A program made the translations under genes and the position numbers. Source: Bacillus marinisedimentorum (GTDB taxonomy: Bacteria; Bacillota; Bacilli; Bacillales; Bacillaceae_O). From it: a DNA stretch of 64,000 nucleotides. Numbering within the stretch: the stretch's first letter is position 1; every line of letters starts with the position of its first letter. Shown here in pieces: positions 1 through 9,140 of this stretch. The notes under the pieces are model-generated. The model worked only from the letters and a program-made list of their open reading frames with translations. It made no database searches and was not told where the DNA came from. The stretch is taken from NCBI RefSeq assembly GCF_001644195.2, contig NZ_LWBL02000030.1:62001-126000 (forward strand), read 5' to 3'.

Positions 1-547
1 CCTGCAAAAAATAGAAGTCGAAGGCGTGAAAGTCAAAGTCATCCATACAGGTGTCGGTGCGATTACGGAATCTGACATTATCCTTGCTTCCGCTTCAAAT
101 GCGATCGTAATAGGTTTCAATGTCCGTCCGGACGGCAATGCTAAAAAGACGGCAGAGGCTGAAAACGTCGATATCCGCCTTCACCGTGTTATCTATAAAG
201 CGATCGACGAGATTGAAGCTGCCATGAAAGGGATGCTTGATCCTGAGTTCGAAGAGAAAGTCATCGGCCAGGCAGAAGTCCGTGAAACGTTTAAGGTATC
301 AAAAATCGGCACAATTGCAGGTTCTTACGTGACTGAAGGTAAAGTAAGAAGAGATGCAGGTGTCCGTGTCATCCGTGACGGCATTGTCGTATATGAAGGT
401 GAAGTCGATACCCTTAAGCGCTATAAGGATGATGCAAAGGAAGTGGCACAGGGCTACGAATGCGGAATCACCCTTCAGAAGTTCAACGATATAAAAGAAG
501 GCGATATATTTGAATTCTTCGTCATGGAGGAAATCAAACCGGCATGA
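1..547 (+). CDS. infB: Translation initiation factor IF-2, C-terminal part (partial)
   Basis: The reading frame is open from the left edge (first full codon at base 2), so the N-terminal and GTPase domains lie outside the window. The roughly 180 visible residues are the end of IF-2: the linker ([15 protein letters not shown]) and the C-terminal C2 beta-barrel that binds the formylmethionyl end of initiator tRNA, ending [12 protein letters not shown]-2 positions fMet-tRNA on the 30S subunit and promotes 50S joining. The stop codon overlaps the ylxP start (ATGA), indicating translational coupling within the nusA-infB-rbfA type operon. Identification rests on close match to the remembered B. subtilis protein and on the downstream gene order. 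Confidence 0.96.
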   Translation, partial: LQKIEVEGVKVKVIHTGVGAITESDIILASASNAIVIGFNVRPDGNAKKTAEAENVDIRLHRVIYKAIDEIEAAMKGMLDPEFEEKVIGQAEVRETFKVSKIGTIAGSYVTEGKVRRDAGVRVIRDGIVVYEGEVDTLKRYKDDAKEVAQGYECGITLQKFNDIKEGDIFEFFVMEEIKPA

Positions 548-822
548 TCGGATTTGTCCGCTGTGAATGCTTAATCTATGATGCTCAATCACTGAAAGAA
601 AAGCGGATGGTGCTGCAGCGTATCATAACAAGATTGAAACAGCGGTATAATGTGTCGGTTTCCGAGCTGGATTACCAGGATCTCTGGCAGCGGACGGAAA
701 TCGGCATCGCCGCTGTCGCTTCTTCACGTGCTGCAGCGGAGAAAGAACTGGAACGGTCATTGAAAATGATCGATTCCTTTCCGGAAATCGAAAGGGCTAA
801 GACAACTTACGAGTGGTTTTAA
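544..822 (+). CDS. ylxP: YlxP, DUF503 family small protein
   Basis: A 92-residue protein that begins [20 protein letters not shown], the typical start of the DUF503 family, with the family's LKEKR motif near residue 18. It starts inside the infB stop codon (ATGA overlap) and is followed 14 bases later by rbfA, the invariant Bacillus order infB-ylxP-rbfA. Biochemical function is not established; the location suggests a role in ribosome maturation or translation, which is inference from context only. Length matches the B. subtilis homologue. Confidence 0.93.
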   Translation: MIGFVRCECLIYDAQSLKEKRMVLQRIITRLKQRYNVSVSELDYQDLWQRTEIGIAAVASSRAAAEKELERSLKMIDSFPEIERAKTTYEWF

Positions 823-836
823 GCGAGGTGATGACG

Positions 837-1187
837 ATGAGCAATGTACGTGCAAACCGGGTTGCTGAACAAATGAAAAAAGAACTGGGTGACATCATCG
901 GCCGTAAATTGAAAGATCCCCGTGTCGGCTTTGTCACGGTGACTGATGTGGAAGTGAGCGGTGATTTACAGCAGGCAAAAGTGTTTATTTCCGTACTCGG
1001 GGATGAAGAGAAAAAGCGGGAAACGCTTAACGGTCTTGCCAAAGCGAAAGGCTTTATCAGATCTGAAATCGGCCAGCGGATCCGGCTGAGGAAAACGCCT
1101 GAATTGTTTTTTGAATTTGATGAATCAATTGATTACGGCAACCGGATTGAAACGCTGCTCCGCGATTTGAACAATCCGGAAGAATAA
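837..1187 (+). CDS. rbfA: Ribosome-binding factor A
   Basis: A 116-residue KH-like protein that binds free 30S subunits and assists maturation of the 16S rRNA 5' end, with a role in cold adaptation. Family signatures visible are [17 protein letters not shown] at the N terminus, [16 protein letters not shown], and [21 protein letters not shown]. The frame is open from 813, but a GAGGTG site at 825-830 points to the ATG at 837; this gives MSNVRANRV, matching the family start. A Rho-independent terminator follows within 10 bases, ending the transcription unit before truB. Confidence 0.95.
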   Translation: MSNVRANRVAEQMKKELGDIIGRKLKDPRVGFVTVTDVEVSGDLQQAKVFISVLGDEEKKRETLNGLAKAKGFIRSEIGQRIRLRKTPELFFEFDESIDYGNRIETLLRDLNNPEE

Positions 1188-1193
1188 AATGAC

Positions 1194-1222
1194 AAAAAGG
1201 ACAGGCGCAGTCTGTCCTTTTT
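1194..1222 (+). terminator. Rho-independent terminator after rbfA
   Basis: Perfect 11-bp stem AAAAAGGACAG / CTGTCCTTTTT with a 7-base loop; the right arm itself provides the T-tract. It lies 7 bases past the rbfA stop. Confidence 0.88.
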
Positions 1223-1320
1223 ATCATGCACTAAAAACCAATCATTTCTTGCGCCGGAACAATGCAAAAGGCGCTTGACTCCATATAACTAAATGAGCGA
1301 TAAGGCAGGGATATAGCAGG

Positions 1321-2229
1321 ATGGATGGAATTTTACCTCTTAACAAACCCGCAGGCTGGACATCACATGATTGTGTCATGAAGACCAGAAAACTGTTCAA
1401 GACAAAAAAAGCAGGGCATACTGGTACGCTTGACCCCGATGTGACAGGTGTCCTGCCAATTTGCATCGGCAGAGCTACAAAGGTAGTCGAATATTTGACA
1501 GGAGCCGAAAAGACATATGAAGGAGAGGTCACGCTCGGAACAGCAACGGAAACAGAAGATGCTTCCGGTAAGGTCATCGAACAGCAGAAGATTAAGCAGC
1601 CGGTTAAACGTGAACAGATCATTGAAGCGATGGACAAACTTACCGGTGAAATCAATCAGGTCCCGCCTATGTACTCTGCCGTAAAGGTGAACGGGAAACG
1701 GTTGTATGAATATGCCCGTGAAGGAATTGAGGTTGAGAGGCCAAACCGCAACATCACTGTATATGAATTCAAACTGCTGGATGACCGGGAGCAGTTTGCA
1801 GGTGAAAGCATTTCTTTCACATTCAGGGTAAAGGCAAGTAAAGGCACATATGTCCGGACACTTGCTGTCGACCTTGGCAGGGAACTTGGTTATCCTGCCC
1901 ATATGTCACACCTTATCCGTACAGCTTCAGGTCCGTTCGATATAACTGAATGTTTGACGTTTGAACAGATTGAAGCCAAAATGAAGGAGGGCACCGCTCA
2001 TGATTTGCTTATGCCAATCGAAAGAGCGCTTGCCGGAATGCCTTCCATTTCCGTTTCAGCCCAAACCGCTGAGAAAGTAAAGAACGGGGCCCTCCTGCCG
2101 GAACCGGAAAATATGGAAGATTCCATTCTGACAGTTAAAGATCCGGCCGGAGCAGTATTGGCAGTCTACAAAAAACATCCTTTAAAAAAGGGTGTGATAA
2201 AGCCGGAAAAGGTCCTTCGCAACGAATAA
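1321..2229 (+). CDS. truB: tRNA pseudouridine(55) synthase
   Basis: A 302-residue TruB that isomerises U55 of the tRNA T-loop to pseudouridine. The TruB motifs are in order: GILPLNKPAGWTSHD, then KKAGHTGTLDPDVTGVLP with the catalytic aspartate at residue 38, KTYEGEVTLG, PPMYSAVKVNGKRLYEYAREG, and SKGTYVRTLAVDLG. The C-terminal PUA-like region ends KPEKVL. Length is close to the B. subtilis enzyme (309 residues). It stands between the rbfA terminator and ribF, the same order as in Bacillus. The ATG at 1321 gives the conserved N terminus; the upstream site (GGGATATAGCAGG) is a weak Shine-Dalgarno. Confidence 0.96.
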   Translation: MDGILPLNKPAGWTSHDCVMKTRKLFKTKKAGHTGTLDPDVTGVLPICIGRATKVVEYLTGAEKTYEGEVTLGTATETEDASGKVIEQQKIKQPVKREQIIEAMDKLTGEINQVPPMYSAVKVNGKRLYEYAREGIEVERPNRNITVYEFKLLDDREQFAGESISFTFRVKASKGTYVRTLAVDLGRELGYPAHMSHLIRTASGPFDITECLTFEQIEAKMKEGTAHDLLMPIERALAGMPSISVSAQTAEKVKNGALLPEPENMEDSILTVKDPAGAVLAVYKKHPLKKGVIKPEKVLRNE

Positions 2230-2250
2230 TGAATAGTTCGGGTGATATAT

Positions 2251-3210
2251 ATGAAAACCATTAAACTGAAATACCCTCTTAAGGGAAATGATCAGGAAAG
2301 CCAGCAGAAAGTAATGGCACTCGGCTTTTTTGACGGCGTCCACCGCGGTCACAAGAAAGTGATCCAAACAGCTGTCAATAAGGCAGCAGAAGCAGGGATG
2401 GAAAGTGCAGTGATGACTTTTCATCCCCATCCCTCCGCCGTCCTCCGTAAAAGTGTCGAGCATGTGAGATATATTACACCGCCTCATGAAAAAGAAAAAG
2501 AAATCAGCAAGCTTGGTGTTGATGTACTTTACGTCGTTGAATTCAGCCATTCATTTGCGGATCTGCAGCCGCAAGAGTTTGTTGATGAGTATATAATCGG
2601 TCTTAATGTGAAGCATGTTGTAGCTGGTTTTGACTATTCGTACGGCCGTTTCGGCAAAGGTACGATGGAAACGATGCCCTTTCATTCGCGCGGTCAGTTT
2701 ACCCAGACTGTTGTCGGCAGAGTGGCGGAAGAGGATGAAAAGGTCAGTTCGACTTTGATCAGGGGCTGCCTGAAAGATGGGGCGGTAGCTGCTGTTGCTC
2801 ATTATCTTGGGCGGCCATACCGGACGATAGGAAACGTCGGTCACGGTGACAGGCGCGGCAGGACGATCGGGTTCCCGACAGCCAACCTAGAATTGGAAGA
2901 GGACTATCTTATCCCTGCCCCTGGTGTCTATGCTGTAAAAGCAACCGTCGGCGGCAAGACTTTTGACGGCGTGGCCAATATCGGATTCAAACCGACATTC
3001 AACGAGGTGACGGGTGCCGAACCTTCGATCGAAGTTCATTTGTTTAATTTTAATCAAAATATTTATGGTGATAAGATGGAAGTGGATTGGTATAAACGGC
3101 TCCGGCCCGAACAGAAATTTCCTTCTGCAGATGCGCTTGTCACCCAGATTGAAGCAGATAAGGCGGCATCTGAAGCCTTTTTTGCTGCGAGAAATGTGTC
3201 ATCCCGCTGA
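2251..3210 (+). CDS. ribF: Bifunctional riboflavin kinase / FAD synthetase
   Basis: A 319-residue enzyme (RibC in B. subtilis) that phosphorylates riboflavin to FMN and adenylylates FMN to FAD. The N-terminal nucleotidyltransferase domain shows ALGFFDGVHRGHKKVI and TFHPHPSAVL; the middle shows GLNVKHVVAGFDYSYGRFGKGT and the SSTLIRG block; the C-terminal flavokinase domain shows HGDRRGRTIGFPTANL, GVYAV and NIGFKPTF. The frame opens upstream at a GTG (2242), but the ATG at 2251 with GGGTGAT upstream gives MKTIKLKYP, matching the family start. No FMN riboswitch is visible upstream, as expected for this gene. Confidence 0.96.
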   Translation: MKTIKLKYPLKGNDQESQQKVMALGFFDGVHRGHKKVIQTAVNKAAEAGMESAVMTFHPHPSAVLRKSVEHVRYITPPHEKEKEISKLGVDVLYVVEFSHSFADLQPQEFVDEYIIGLNVKHVVAGFDYSYGRFGKGTMETMPFHSRGQFTQTVVGRVAEEDEKVSSTLIRGCLKDGAVAAVAHYLGRPYRTIGNVGHGDRRGRTIGFPTANLELEEDYLIPAPGVYAVKATVGGKTFDGVANIGFKPTFNEVTGAEPSIEVHLFNFNQNIYGDKMEVDWYKRLRPEQKFPSADALVTQIEADKAASEAFFAARNVSSR

Positions 3211-3220
3211 TTTCACTTTT

Positions 3221-3412
3221 CAAAAGGCTGTGTTAAAGCTCAATGTTGATTTCTTCACTAGTTGATTGTAGTGGAAGGTGCGAGACTCCTGCGGGACTAG
3301 CGGGACAGGTGAGACCCCGCAAGAGCGATAGCGATGAGGAGGCTCACCGCCCGCCCCGCGGAAAGCGAGTACCTGCAACGGAAATCAACACTAGCGTTTA
3401 ACTGAGCCTTTC
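3221..3412 (+). repeat. F1 repeat element, copy 1, with terminal inverted repeats
   Basis: About 190 bp between ribF and rpsO. The left end (AAAGGCTGTGTTAAAGCT, then TGTTGATTTC) and the reverse complement of the right end (AAAGGCTCAGTTAAACGC, then TGTTGATTTC) form imperfect inverted repeats of about 30 bp. The core carries the blocks GCGAGACTCCTGCGGGAC, GTGAGACCCCGCA, GAGGAGGCTCACCG and CCCCGCGGAAAGCGAG, which can fold back on each other. The same core recurs at 3921, 59200 (- strand) and 59778. This resembles the GC-rich palindromic intergenic repeats common in Bacillaceae. It has no coding content. Confidence 0.85.
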
Positions 3413-3449
3413 AAAAAAACAGCACTCATAATCATTTTTAATGAAATGC

Positions 3450-3478
3450 TTGCATTTTCAGCCGAAAAACGGTATTCT
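3450..3478 (+). promoter_or_regulatory. Sigma-A promoter of rpsO
   Basis: TTGCAT and TATTCT separated by 17 bases, just downstream of the F1 element. Transcription would give a leader of about 85 nt containing a small ATTGC/GCAAT hairpin at 3500-3512. S15 genes in Bacillaceae often have an autoregulatory leader, but I cannot confirm such a fold here. Confidence 0.65.
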
Positions 3479-3569
3479 AATATGCGTATGAAAAGAACCA
3501 TTGCTTGGCAATTCGAGTCACCGACGATTGCTCAGTAATTGGGGATACAAAGAACAGGAGGTGAAACGG

Positions 3570-3839
3570 ATGGCTATTACACAAGAACGTAAGAACGAAC
3601 TTATCGCCGAGTATAAGACTCATGATAATGACACAGGTTCTCCAGAAGTACAAATTGCTATCCTTACTGACCAAATCAACAGTTTGAATGAGCACTTGCG
3701 TACTCACAAAAAGGATCATCATTCACGCCGCGGTCTATTGAAAATGGTAGGTAAACGCCGTAACTTGCTGAACTACCTGCGCAATAAAGACATTACGCGT
3801 TATCGTGAACTGATCAATAAACTTGGTTTGCGCCGATAA
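3570..3839 (+). CDS. rpsO: Small ribosomal subunit protein S15 (uS15)
   Basis: An 89-residue primary 16S rRNA-binding protein that nucleates the 30S platform. Recognised by [12 protein letters not shown], the [17 protein letters not shown] motif, [12 protein letters not shown] and the end LINKLGLRR. The open frame begins at 3501, but AGGAGGTGA at 3556-3563 fixes the start at 3570, and only this start gives the conserved N terminus. It has its own promoter and a strong terminator, and precedes pnp as in most bacteria. Confidence 0.98.
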   Translation: MAITQERKNELIAEYKTHDNDTGSPEVQIAILTDQINSLNEHLRTHKKDHHSRRGLLKMVGKRRNLLNYLRNKDITRYRELINKLGLRR

Positions 3840-3845
3840 TGACTG

Positions 3846-3873
3846 AAAAAGCGGGAGTTCATCCCGCTTTTTT
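3846..3873 (+). terminator. Terminator after rpsO
   Basis: AAAAAGCGGGA / TCCCGCTTTTTT hairpin with a 5-base loop, starting 7 bases past the rpsO stop. Confidence 0.92.
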
Positions 3874-3920
3874 GCTACACGAAAACAATTTTACAGATCT
3901 TTTTCAAATTGGTATCTTTA

Positions 3921-4238
3921 AAGAAGGCTGTGTTAAAGCTCGATGTTGATTTTTAACTAGTTGATTGGTGTGGAGGGTGCGAGACTCCAGGGGGACTAGC
4001 GGGACAGGTAAGACCCCGCAGGACATTGAATAAGCTTCTTCGAATTGACACCGCACGAAGAAAATCGGTTTTTATTTTCGAGGAGCGGAGCGACGAGGAG
4101 CCTCCCGCCCGCCCCGCGGCAAAGAAGACACTGTGAGTGCGACCGAAGGGAAGCAGGAACAGATGTCGCACTTGTGCCCTTGGGTGAAAGCGAGTACCTG
4201 CAACGTAAATCAGCATTAACGTTTAACAGAGCCTTAAA
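3921..4238 (+). repeat. F1 repeat element, copy 2, enlarged by two inserted modules
   Basis: Same terminal inverted repeats (AAGGCTGTGTTAAAGCTC at the left; reverse complement AAGGCTCTGTTAAACG at the right) and core as copy 1, but about 320 bp long. Two extra segments account for the difference. The module at about 4024-4065 follows CCCCGCAGGA and resembles 9307-9345. The 67-bp module at 4120-4186 lies between CCCCGCGG and AAAGCGAG and recurs with only two mismatches at 59231-59297 on the other strand. Open frames across this element are not genes. The element fills most of the 476 bp between rpsO and pnp. Confidence 0.83.
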
Positions 4239-4315
4239 GAAAAATCCGGTTATAATGTTTGATTTTCGCAAAAGCTATTTTTAAATACATATGCACGAGA
4301 GGAGCACTCGCTATC

Positions 4316-6433
4316 ATGGAACAAGAAACACAACGTTTCTCCATTGACTGGGCAGGACGTGAACTAACCGTTGAAGTTGGACAGCTTGCGAAGCAGGCTA
4401 ACGGTGCCGTCATGGTCCGTTACGGAGAGACCGCTGTACTATCTACTGCCACCGCCTCAAAAGAACCGAAAGATTTGCCGTTTTTCCCTTTGACAGTTAA
4501 CTATGAAGAAAGGCTTTATGCTGTCGGTAAAATTCCTGGGGGATTCATCAAGCGTGAAGGCCGACCGAGTGAAAAAGCCGTATTGACGAGCCGCCTCATT
4601 GACCGGCCGATTCGCCCGCTATTCCCGGATGGATTCCGCAATGATGTCCAGGTCATCAGCATCGTGATGAGCGTCGACCAGGATTGTTCATCAGAAATGG
4701 CTGCTATGCTCGGGTCATCCCTTGCCCTTTCACTTTCCGACATTCCGTTTTACGGGCCGATTGCCGGTGTAACCGTCGGAAGAATCGAAGGCGAATTCGT
4801 CATCAATCCTACTGTGGATCAAATGGAAAACAGTGACATTGAATTGATCGTAGCCGGAACAAAAGATGCGGTCAATATGGTGGAAGCCGGCGCACAAGAA
4901 GTACCGGAAGATGTAATGCTTGAAGCCATCATGTTCGGCCATGAAGAAATTAAGCGCCTCATCGCTTTCCAGGAAGAAGTTGCAGCGAAAGCCGGTAAGG
5001 AAAAAACGGAAGTCAAGCTATATGAACTTGATGAAAAGCTTGAAAACGAAATCCGCGATATGGCAGAAACAGACCTGCTTAACGCGATCCGGACTGAGGA
5101 AAAGCAGGAACGCGAAGCTGCCATCCAGGAAGTCAAAAATGCTGTAATCGAAAAGTATGAGGAAAATGAAGCGGATGACAGCACAATCAAACAAGTCAAA
5201 GACATACTCGATAAAATCGTCAAAGGCGAGGTTCGCCGGCTGATCACTAAAGAAAAGGTCCGTCCGGATGGGCGCGGCATCGATGAAATCCGCCCGCTGT
5301 CTTCCGAAACGAACAAGCTCGCCCGCACACACGGTTCAGGTCTGTTCACACGCGGCCAAACGCAGGCGTTAAGCGTTTGTACCCTTGGTGCGCTTGGTGA
5401 TGTACAAATCTTGGACGGGCTTGATCTGGAAGAATCGAAGCGGTTCATGCACCATTATAACTTCCCGCTGTTCAGCGTCGGTGAAACCGGGCCAATCCGC
5501 GGACCGGGCCGCCGGGAAATCGGACATGGAGCGCTTGGTGAACGCGCTCTTGAAAAAGTGATTCCACCTGAAAAGGATTTCCCTTATACGATTCGGCTTG
5601 TATCTGAAGTACTGGAATCAAACGGATCGACTTCACAGGCCAGCATATGCGCCAGCACGCTTGCACTTATGGACGCCGGTGTGCCGATTAAAGCGCCAGT
5701 TGCCGGAATTGCGATGGGCCTTGTCACTGACGGAGAGGATTATTCGGTCCTTACCGATATCCAGGGCATGGAAGACCATCTCGGCGATATGGACTTTAAA
5801 GTTGCCGGAACTGAAAAAGGCGTTACCGCCCTGCAGATGGATATCAAAATTGAAGGGCTTTCCCGCGATATCTTGAAAGAAGCGCTCGAGCAGGCCAAAA
5901 AAGGCCGCTTGCAAATCCTTGATAACATGATGCAAGCCATTTCTGAGCCGCGGAAAGAGCTTTCTCCATATGCTCCAAAAATCTTGATCATGTCAATCAA
6001 GCCAGATAAAATCCGTGATGTTATCGGGCCTAGCGGTAAGCAAATCAATAAGATTATTGAAGAAACGAACGTTAAAATCGATATCGAGCAAGATGGCACA
6101 ATTTTCATATCTTCCACAAACACAGAGATGAATGAAAAGGCGAAGAAGATCATTGAAGATCTCGTCCGCGAAGTGGAAGTCGGTCAAATTTATCTCGGCA
6201 AAGTCAAGCGCATCGAAAAGTTCGGCGCTTTTGTGGAGCTGTTCAGCGGCAAAGACGGACTTGTGCATATTTCCGAAATTGCAGAAGAACGGATCGGCAA
6301 AGTCGAGGACGTGCTGTCTATCGGTGATGAAATCCTTGTCAAAGTCGTTGAAATAGACAGGCAGGGCCGTGTTAATCTTTCCCGCAAGGCTGTGCTGCGT
6401 GAGCAAAAGGAAAAGGATCAAAATAAAGAGTAA
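4316..6433 (+). CDS. pnp: Polyribonucleotide nucleotidyltransferase (PNPase)
   Basis: A 705-residue phosphorolytic 3'-5' exoribonuclease of mRNA turnover, also active in repair of DNA ends in Bacillus. The order is: first RNase PH domain ([21 protein letters not shown]), alpha-helical linker rich in E and K, second RNase PH domain ([34 protein letters not shown], and the catalytic [19 protein letters not shown] block), KH domain ([16 protein letters not shown]), and C-terminal S1 domain ([20 protein letters not shown]). The open frame extends upstream to 4259, but GAGAGGAG near 4298-4304 and family alignment support the ATG at 4316 (MEQETQRF). Confidence 0.98.
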   Translation: MEQETQRFSIDWAGRELTVEVGQLAKQANGAVMVRYGETAVLSTATASKEPKDLPFFPLTVNYEERLYAVGKIPGGFIKREGRPSEKAVLTSRLIDRPIRPLFPDGFRNDVQVISIVMSVDQDCSSEMAAMLGSSLALSLSDIPFYGPIAGVTVGRIEGEFVINPTVDQMENSDIELIVAGTKDAVNMVEAGAQEVPEDVMLEAIMFGHEEIKRLIAFQEEVAAKAGKEKTEVKLYELDEKLENEIRDMAETDLLNAIRTEEKQEREAAIQEVKNAVIEKYEENEADDSTIKQVKDILDKIVKGEVRRLITKEKVRPDGRGIDEIRPLSSETNKLARTHGSGLFTRGQTQALSVCTLGALGDVQILDGLDLEESKRFMHHYNFPLFSVGETGPIRGPGRREIGHGALGERALEKVIPPEKDFPYTIRLVSEVLESNGSTSQASICASTLALMDAGVPIKAPVAGIAMGLVTDGEDYSVLTDIQGMEDHLGDMDFKVAGTEKGVTALQMDIKIEGLSRDILKEALEQAKKGRLQILDNMMQAISEPRKELSPYAPKILIMSIKPDKIRDVIGPSGKQINKIIEETNVKIDIEQDGTIFISSTNTEMNEKAKKIIEDLVREVEVGQIYLGKVKRIEKFGAFVELFSGKDGLVHISEIAEERIGKVEDVLSIGDEILVKVVEIDRQGRVNLSRKAVLREQKEKDQNKE

Positions 6434-6435
6434 TC

Positions 6436-6464
6436 GAGGGGCTGGTTTTGCCAGCTTCTTTTTT
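6436..6464 (+). terminator. Terminator after pnp
   Basis: GGGGCTGG / CCAGCTTC stem with two G-T pairs, loop TTTTG, then TTTTTT. The following 260 bases to ylxY contain no gene. Confidence 0.8.
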
Positions 6465-6722
6465 ATGGGATTGATTGACAGATTCAGTCTTCGGGTAAAA
6501 AACAGAAAATTCCAGACCAAACAGCAGTCCAAATTAGCAACAAAATTGGGCTGCTTATTTTATTAATATAAAGGAAAGCCGCTAAAATAAAGGAGTGACT
6601 TGATGTAAACTGTGCCTCCAGCGCTCTCCAACCGGCAATTTCATTGCCGCAGCCGCCAGCTTTCTTCATGTTCTATCTTGTCCTTTTACCTCATACGTTT
6701 AGCTATAAAGGGGGACAAATGG

Positions 6723-7685
6723 ATGAACAGAAAAATGATACATATCATCGTATTTGTATTGATACTGGCTGTTTCTTACAGTTCCTTTCAAAATCCATAC
6801 ACAGCTGGTTATATAGATAGCTTAAAAGAATCAGCCGAAATGGTCTCCGGGCAGAAGGACCCATTGTATCAGGAAATAAAAGAAAAAGCACCGGAGTTTA
6901 ACGAGAAACCGATTGATGCGAGGGTAGACCGTGTATGGAAAGCGATCCCCGGATATAACGGAAAAAAAGTTGACATAGCAAAAAGCTTTAAAAAGATGAA
7001 AAAAGACGGGGTTTTTGATGAACAAAAGCTCGTCTTTAAGGAAATCCCGCCGGAGATCACCCTGAAAGACTTACCACCAGCACCGGTATATAAAGGCAAT
7101 GAAGAGAAAAAAATGGTTTCCTTCCTCATCAATGTGGCATGGGGAAATGAATATATTCCCGATATGCTGAAAACGTTAAAGGAGTACAATATCGAAGCCA
7201 CATTTTTTTTGGAAGGAAGATGGGTAAAAAAGTATCCGGAATTGGCTAAAATGATTGGGGAGGCCGGACATGAGGCCGGCAATCATTCACATACCCATGC
7301 CGATTTTAAAGTGATTTCCGCTGCAGGTGCGAGAGCGGAAATGGAGCAGGCGAACGAAGCGATCAAGGCAGCAACCGGACAGACGCCAGTATGGTTTGCG
7401 CCTCCTGGCGGAAGCTATCGCGATGAGATTGTGAAAATTGCTGCCGAACAGGATATGGGTACGGTACTCTGGTCTGTGGATACAGTTGATTGGAAAAAAC
7501 CGGCCCCTCAGGTGATCCTTCAGCGAATCAACTCAAAAGTCCACCCGGGGGCGATGATTTTAATGCACCCGACTGCTTCCACGGCACTTGCGCTCGAACC
7601 GATGATAAAAAAGCTTAAGGCCCAGGGATACAGCATATCCACCGTTTCCGCATTATTAAACGAAAAGCGCCATGAAGCACGGTGA
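6723..7685 (+). CDS. ylxY: YlxY-like polysaccharide deacetylase family protein
   Basis: A 320-residue membrane-anchored or secreted protein: hydrophobic segment at residues 5-21, a linker, and a NodB-homology domain from about residue 140. NodB motif 2 is present as GNHSHTH and motif 3 as FAPPGGSYR, but motif 1, usually TFDDG with the catalytic and metal-binding aspartates, reads FLINVAWGNEY; both aspartates are missing. This is also how I remember B. subtilis YlxY, so peptidoglycan or chitin deacetylation cannot be assumed. A frame extension upstream to 6612 is not used: AAAGGGGG at 6707-6714 serves the ATG at 6723. Genes before and after (pnp, mlpA) match the Bacillus order. Confidence 0.9.
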   Translation: MNRKMIHIIVFVLILAVSYSSFQNPYTAGYIDSLKESAEMVSGQKDPLYQEIKEKAPEFNEKPIDARVDRVWKAIPGYNGKKVDIAKSFKKMKKDGVFDEQKLVFKEIPPEITLKDLPPAPVYKGNEEKKMVSFLINVAWGNEYIPDMLKTLKEYNIEATFFLEGRWVKKYPELAKMIGEAGHEAGNHSHTHADFKVISAAGARAEMEQANEAIKAATGQTPVWFAPPGGSYRDEIVKIAAEQDMGTVLWSVDTVDWKKPAPQVILQRINSKVHPGAMILMHPTASTALALEPMIKKLKAQGYSISTVSALLNEKRHEAR

Positions 7686-7789
7686 ATGCCATCAGAAGTT
7701 AATGATGTAACCACGTGACATGACATGCAGGCCGGCAACTGATATCATAGAAATTGTAGCATTAATGTGCAGCAATGGGAGGTTTAGAT

Positions 7790-9028
7790 TTGATCACAAA
7801 ACACACTTGCAAAAATGGATTGCGCATAGTAATCGAAAAAATTCCAACTGTCCGTTCTGTGGCAACCGGCATTTGGATCGGAACAGGTTCCAGAAATGAG
7901 TCGAAAGAGAACAACGGTATTTCCCATTTCCTTGAACATATGTTTTTTAAAGGGACAAAAGAGCGCTCAGCCCGTGAAATCGCCGAAGCATTTGACAGCA
8001 TCGGCGGACAGGTCAACGCTTTTACATCCAAAGAATATACATGCTATTATGCGAAAACGCTTGATGAGCATGCAACATATGCTTTGAATATTTTGGGGGA
8101 CATGTTTTTTAATTCCGTATTTGATGATCAGGAACTGCAAAAAGAAAAAAATGTCGTCTTTGAAGAAATCAAAATGTATGAAGATACACCTGACGATATC
8201 GTTCATGATCTTCTGAGCCAGGCAAGCTTTGAGGAGCATGCCCTTGGCTACCCGATCCTTGGGACGGAATCTACACTCGATACATTCAATGGTGATAAGC
8301 TCCGCAAATTCATGGAACAAATGTACACGCCGGATAATGTCGTTATTTCAGTGGCTGGGAATGTCAGTGAAGACTTCATTAAAAAAATTGAGGAGATTTT
8401 CGGCAGCTATACGACCGGCTACACGAAGCCGGACTATGTGAAGCCTCAATTCCATTCAAATCGCTTGACTAAGAAAAAGGATACAGAACAGGCACACCTG
8501 TGTCTTGGCTACAAAGGGCTTCCGATCGGTGATGATAAGGTATATACTCTCATCGTGATGAACAACATTCTCGGCGGCAGCATGAGCAGCCGTCTTTTCC
8601 AGGAAGTCAGGGAAGAGCGCGGTCTCGCTTATTCCGTATTTTCTTACCATTCCGCCTATCAGGATAATGGTATCCTGACCATTTACGGAGGCACAGGAAG
8701 TAAACAGCTCGACGTGCTATACGAGACGATCAAGGATACGCTTGAAGTATACCAAAATGAAGGAATCACAGAAAAAGAGCTTCGAAACAGCAAGGAGCAA
8801 ATGAAAGGCAATATGATGCTCAGCCTTGAAAGCACCAACAGCAGAATGAGCAGGAACGGAAAAAATGAATTGCTGCTCCGCCGCCATCGTTCTCTGGATG
8901 AGATTTTGGAACGGATCAACGAAGTCACGATGGAAAAGGTGAACAATCTTTCAAGGGAGATTTTCTCCTCGGATTTTTCAGCGGCTTTGATCAGCCCGCA
9001 AAATGAGCTTCCAAAAGCGATGAAATAA
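7790..9028 (+). CDS. mlpA: M16 family zinc metallopeptidase MlpA (YmxG)
   Basis: A 412-residue insulinase/processing-peptidase homologue. The inverted zinc motif HFLEH is at residues 46-50, with the downstream glutamate region KNVVFEEIKMYEDTPDDIVHD, and the second-domain loop LGGSMSSRLFQEVREERGLAYSV. The open frame starts at an ATG at 7775, but that ATG lies within the GGGAGG site at 7777-7782; the TTG at 7790 gives MITKHTCKNG, matching the family start. The protein is predicted cytoplasmic. A terminator follows. The physiological substrate is not established from sequence. Confidence 0.94.
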   Translation: MITKHTCKNGLRIVIEKIPTVRSVATGIWIGTGSRNESKENNGISHFLEHMFFKGTKERSAREIAEAFDSIGGQVNAFTSKEYTCYYAKTLDEHATYALNILGDMFFNSVFDDQELQKEKNVVFEEIKMYEDTPDDIVHDLLSQASFEEHALGYPILGTESTLDTFNGDKLRKFMEQMYTPDNVVISVAGNVSEDFIKKIEEIFGSYTTGYTKPDYVKPQFHSNRLTKKKDTEQAHLCLGYKGLPIGDDKVYTLIVMNNILGGSMSSRLFQEVREERGLAYSVFSYHSAYQDNGILTIYGGTGSKQLDVLYETIKDTLEVYQNEGITEKELRNSKEQMKGNMMLSLESTNSRMSRNGKNELLLRRHRSLDEILERINEVTMEKVNNLSREIFSSDFSAALISPQNELPKAMK

Positions 9029-9100
9029 ACAAATCATAGCAGCTTTAATACAGTAACAGAGCCAGTTTCAGGGGGGAAAACAAAAAAGCAAGCTGATTCC

Positions 9101-9138
9101 AGGACGAAATTGCGAATGATTTCGTCCTGTTATTTTTT
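9101..9138 (+). terminator. Terminator after mlpA (shared module with korB terminator)
   Basis: Perfect 10-bp stem AGGACGAAAT / ATTTCGTCCT followed by a T-rich tract. The hairpin and its 5' flank (AGCAAGCTGA) are nearly the same as the terminator at 44046-44081. Confidence 0.88.
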
Positions 9139-9140
9139 TA

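Noticed and set aside
2230-2250. FMN riboswitch before ribF
   Set aside because: Only 21 bases separate truB and ribF, far too short for the element.
4045-4284. Open frame on + and overlapping frames on - (3953-4271) across the rpsO-pnp gap
   Set aside because: They translate the F1 repeat and its modules; the same peptide text recurs at 59203-59403 because the DNA repeats, and there are no ribosome binding sites.
4819-5448. 209-codon open frame opposite pnp
   Set aside because: Serine-rich low-complexity translation of the antisense strand of pnp; no family resemblance and no start signal.
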